Source: Serratia sp. Ag1 (lineage in GTDB: Bacteria; Pseudomonadota; Gammaproteobacteria; Enterobacterales; Enterobacteriaceae). From it: 64,000 nt of DNA. Each line of letters starts with the position of its first letter. The stretch's first letter is position 1. Below are positions 62,987-64,000 of this stretch, in pieces. The notes beneath the pieces are model-generated. The model saw only the letters and a list, made by a program, of their open reading frames with translations. It was not told the origin of the DNA and searched no databases. A program made the position numbers and the translations under genes. The stretch covers positions 186,001-250,000 of the forward strand of contig NZ_JQEI01000023.1 in NCBI RefSeq assembly GCF_000743355.1, in the 5' to 3' direction.

Positions 62987-63783
62987 TGAAAATAGAGGCC
63001 GTCTGGTACTCGAACCGGGGTAGCCGCGCGCAGAATCAGGATAAAACCGGCGAGTATCTCGGTGAACACTCAGCCTGCTTTGTGCTGTGCGATGGCGTGG
63101 CGGGGGATGCGGGCGGTGAGCAGGCCGCTACGCTGGCCTGCCAGTTTCTGCTGGAGCACGCCGCGCAGGGCATCCCCTGCCAGCCTGACGGCACCCCTGC
63201 GTTAATCGACCAGCTCCAGCAGCGGATTCATCAGGCTCAGCAGCAGGATCAGGCCTACAGCCGCATGCGCACCACGTTGGTGGCGCTGTTTATCAATCGT
63301 TCCACTCAGCAGGCGCATTGGGTGCATGCCGGGGACAGCCGGCTCTATCTGTTCCGCAATGGCTACCTATGCCAGTCCACCACCGACCATAGCCTGGTGC
63401 AAAAAATGAAAGATGCCGGTTTTCAAACCGGCGGTCTGCCAGACAACCTGCTGTATGCCGCACTCGGCACCGGCAAATATCAGGATGCCAGCTATAGCCC
63501 CACGCTGACTCTGGCCGATGGCGATGTATTTCTGCTGTGCAGCGACGGTTTCTGGAAGCGCTACAACCTGGCGCAACTGGAATACACGCTGCGTCTGGCC
63601 CATACCCCGACGGAGTGGTTGACGCTGATCGAGCATTTAACACCGCCGCTCTCGCAGCAGGATAACTACAGCGCGATTGCCGTGTGGATCGGTTCCCCGC
63701 AGGAATCGACCTTATTACAGATACTCCCGTTGGAAGAGAAAGTTGTCTTCCAGACGCCTAACCCCCAAAGAAACAGGAGATAA
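62986..63783 (+). CDS. pppA: PP2C-type serine/threonine phosphatase PppA
   Basis: The start is ATG 62986, on the preceding stop (TGATG), giving 265 residues. It has the PP2C metal-binding blocks FVLCDGVAGDAGGEQAA, WVHAGDSRLYLFRNG, and LLCSDGFWKRY, with the acidic residues kept. PppA removes the phosphate that PpkA puts on Fha and so switches T6SS off or resets it. Its neighbours Fha, TagF and TagJ make a full post-translational control block; the kinase is not in the window. Confidence 0.93.
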   Translation: MKIEAVWYSNRGSRAQNQDKTGEYLGEHSACFVLCDGVAGDAGGEQAATLACQFLLEHAAQGIPCQPDGTPALIDQLQQRIHQAQQQDQAYSRMRTTLVALFINRSTQQAHWVHAGDSRLYLFRNGYLCQSTTDHSLVQKMKDAGFQTGGLPDNLLYAALGTGKYQDASYSPTLTLADGDVFLLCSDGFWKRYNLAQLEYTLRLAHTPTEWLTLIEHLTPPLSQQDNYSAIAVWIGSPQESTLLQILPLEEKVVFQTPNPQRNRR

Positions 63784-63786
63784 CCC

Positions 63787-64000
63787 GTGAAATCCTTGTT
63801 CTCTGTTCTCAAAGATACTTCCTTAGTCAGCGCGCTTGAGCAAAGCGAGTTGGCGGTTAAGGCCGCGCCCGAAAACGCCGACAAACGTGCCGAGTGGGTG
63901 CAATTACTGTTGCTTTACGGCGATTGGCCGCGCGCCAGAATGCACCTGCAAGCCTGGCAGGCGTTAGCCCCGCTGGCTGGCCCCACCACGCAGCAGTTGT
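63787..64000 (+). CDS. tagJ: T6SS accessory protein TagJ (ImpE/SciE), 5' part
   Basis: A GTG start at 63787 follows AGGAG by six bases. The frame is open to the window edge (71 codons seen): VKSLFSVLKDTSLVSALEQ, then ADKRAEWVQLLLLYGDWPRA and LQAWQALAPLAGPT. This is the ImpE/TagJ pattern of an N-terminal helix followed by TPR-like helices. TagJ binds the sheath subunit TssB and helps ClpV recycle contracted sheaths. The 3' end is outside the window. Confidence 0.85.
   Translation, partial: MKSLFSVLKDTSLVSALEQSELAVKAAPENADKRAEWVQLLLLYGDWPRARMHLQAWQALAPLAGPTTQQL

Overview
The window looks like the chromosome of an enterobacterium of the Serratia/Yersiniaceae type. The host backbone ybaK-ybaP-copA-cueR-ybbJ-qmcA-cnoX-ybbO-tesA-ybbA-ybbP is close to the E. 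coli K-12 order near 11 min. The accessory parts (an HK97/lambda-mosaic prophage, an IS21-family element, a GH3 lipoprotein and a type VI secretion cluster) fit Serratia best. The genus is inferred from gene order and protein style, not from a search.

Positions 1 to about 25,000 are the late half of a lambda-like prophage; its left end lies outside the window. The order is terminase small and large subunits, a small membrane protein, portal, prohead protease, major capsid protein, four head-tail connector/completion proteins, tail tube, tail chaperones G and G-T (joined by a -1 frameshift on A AAA AAG), tape measure, M, L, K, a small inserted membrane-protein gene, I, J and a side tail fibre. 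Intrinsic terminators stand between many of these blocks, so full late expression probably needs an antiterminator. Past the tail fibre comes AT-rich cargo: a two-gene cassette behind two tandem LexA boxes. It encodes a soluble protein and a four-helix membrane protein and resembles lambda RexA/RexB in layout. Facing it is a LexA-controlled dinI-like gene overlapping (ATGA) a 74-codon gene that a 2.1-kb IS21-family element has split, with a CCCG target duplication. A 3' gene remnant with its own terminator near 24,974-25,128 probably marks the right prophage/host junction.

Positions 25,200-31,500 hold a minus-strand STM2901-like/DUF1493 pair with a good sigma-70 promoter, a large GH3 beta-glucosidase lipoprotein, ybaK and ybaP. 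Positions 31,500-41,700 hold copper export (copA with three metal-binding domains and a CopA(Z)-type frameshift site; cueR divergent with a clear CueR operator), the ybbJ-qmcA membrane-quality pair, the chaperedoxin cnoX, the SDR ybbO, the lysophospholipase/thioesterase tesA, and the ybbA-ybbP ABC exporter overlapping tesA head to head.

From 42,500 to the right edge runs a T6SS cluster, all on the plus strand: vgrG, a tip-loading module (DUF2169-pentapeptide, pentapeptide, DUF3540, PAAR-like DUF4150), tssJ, tssK, tssL (with OmpA domain), tssM, tagF, tssA, tssB, tssC, hcp, an FHA protein, a PP2C phosphatase and the start of tagJ. tssE, tssF, tssG, tssH/clpV and a kinase ppkA are not in the window and are expected just beyond it. 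A short palindromic intergenic repeat (TTCAAG...ACGGGTA type) recurs between T6SS genes and elsewhere in the host part.
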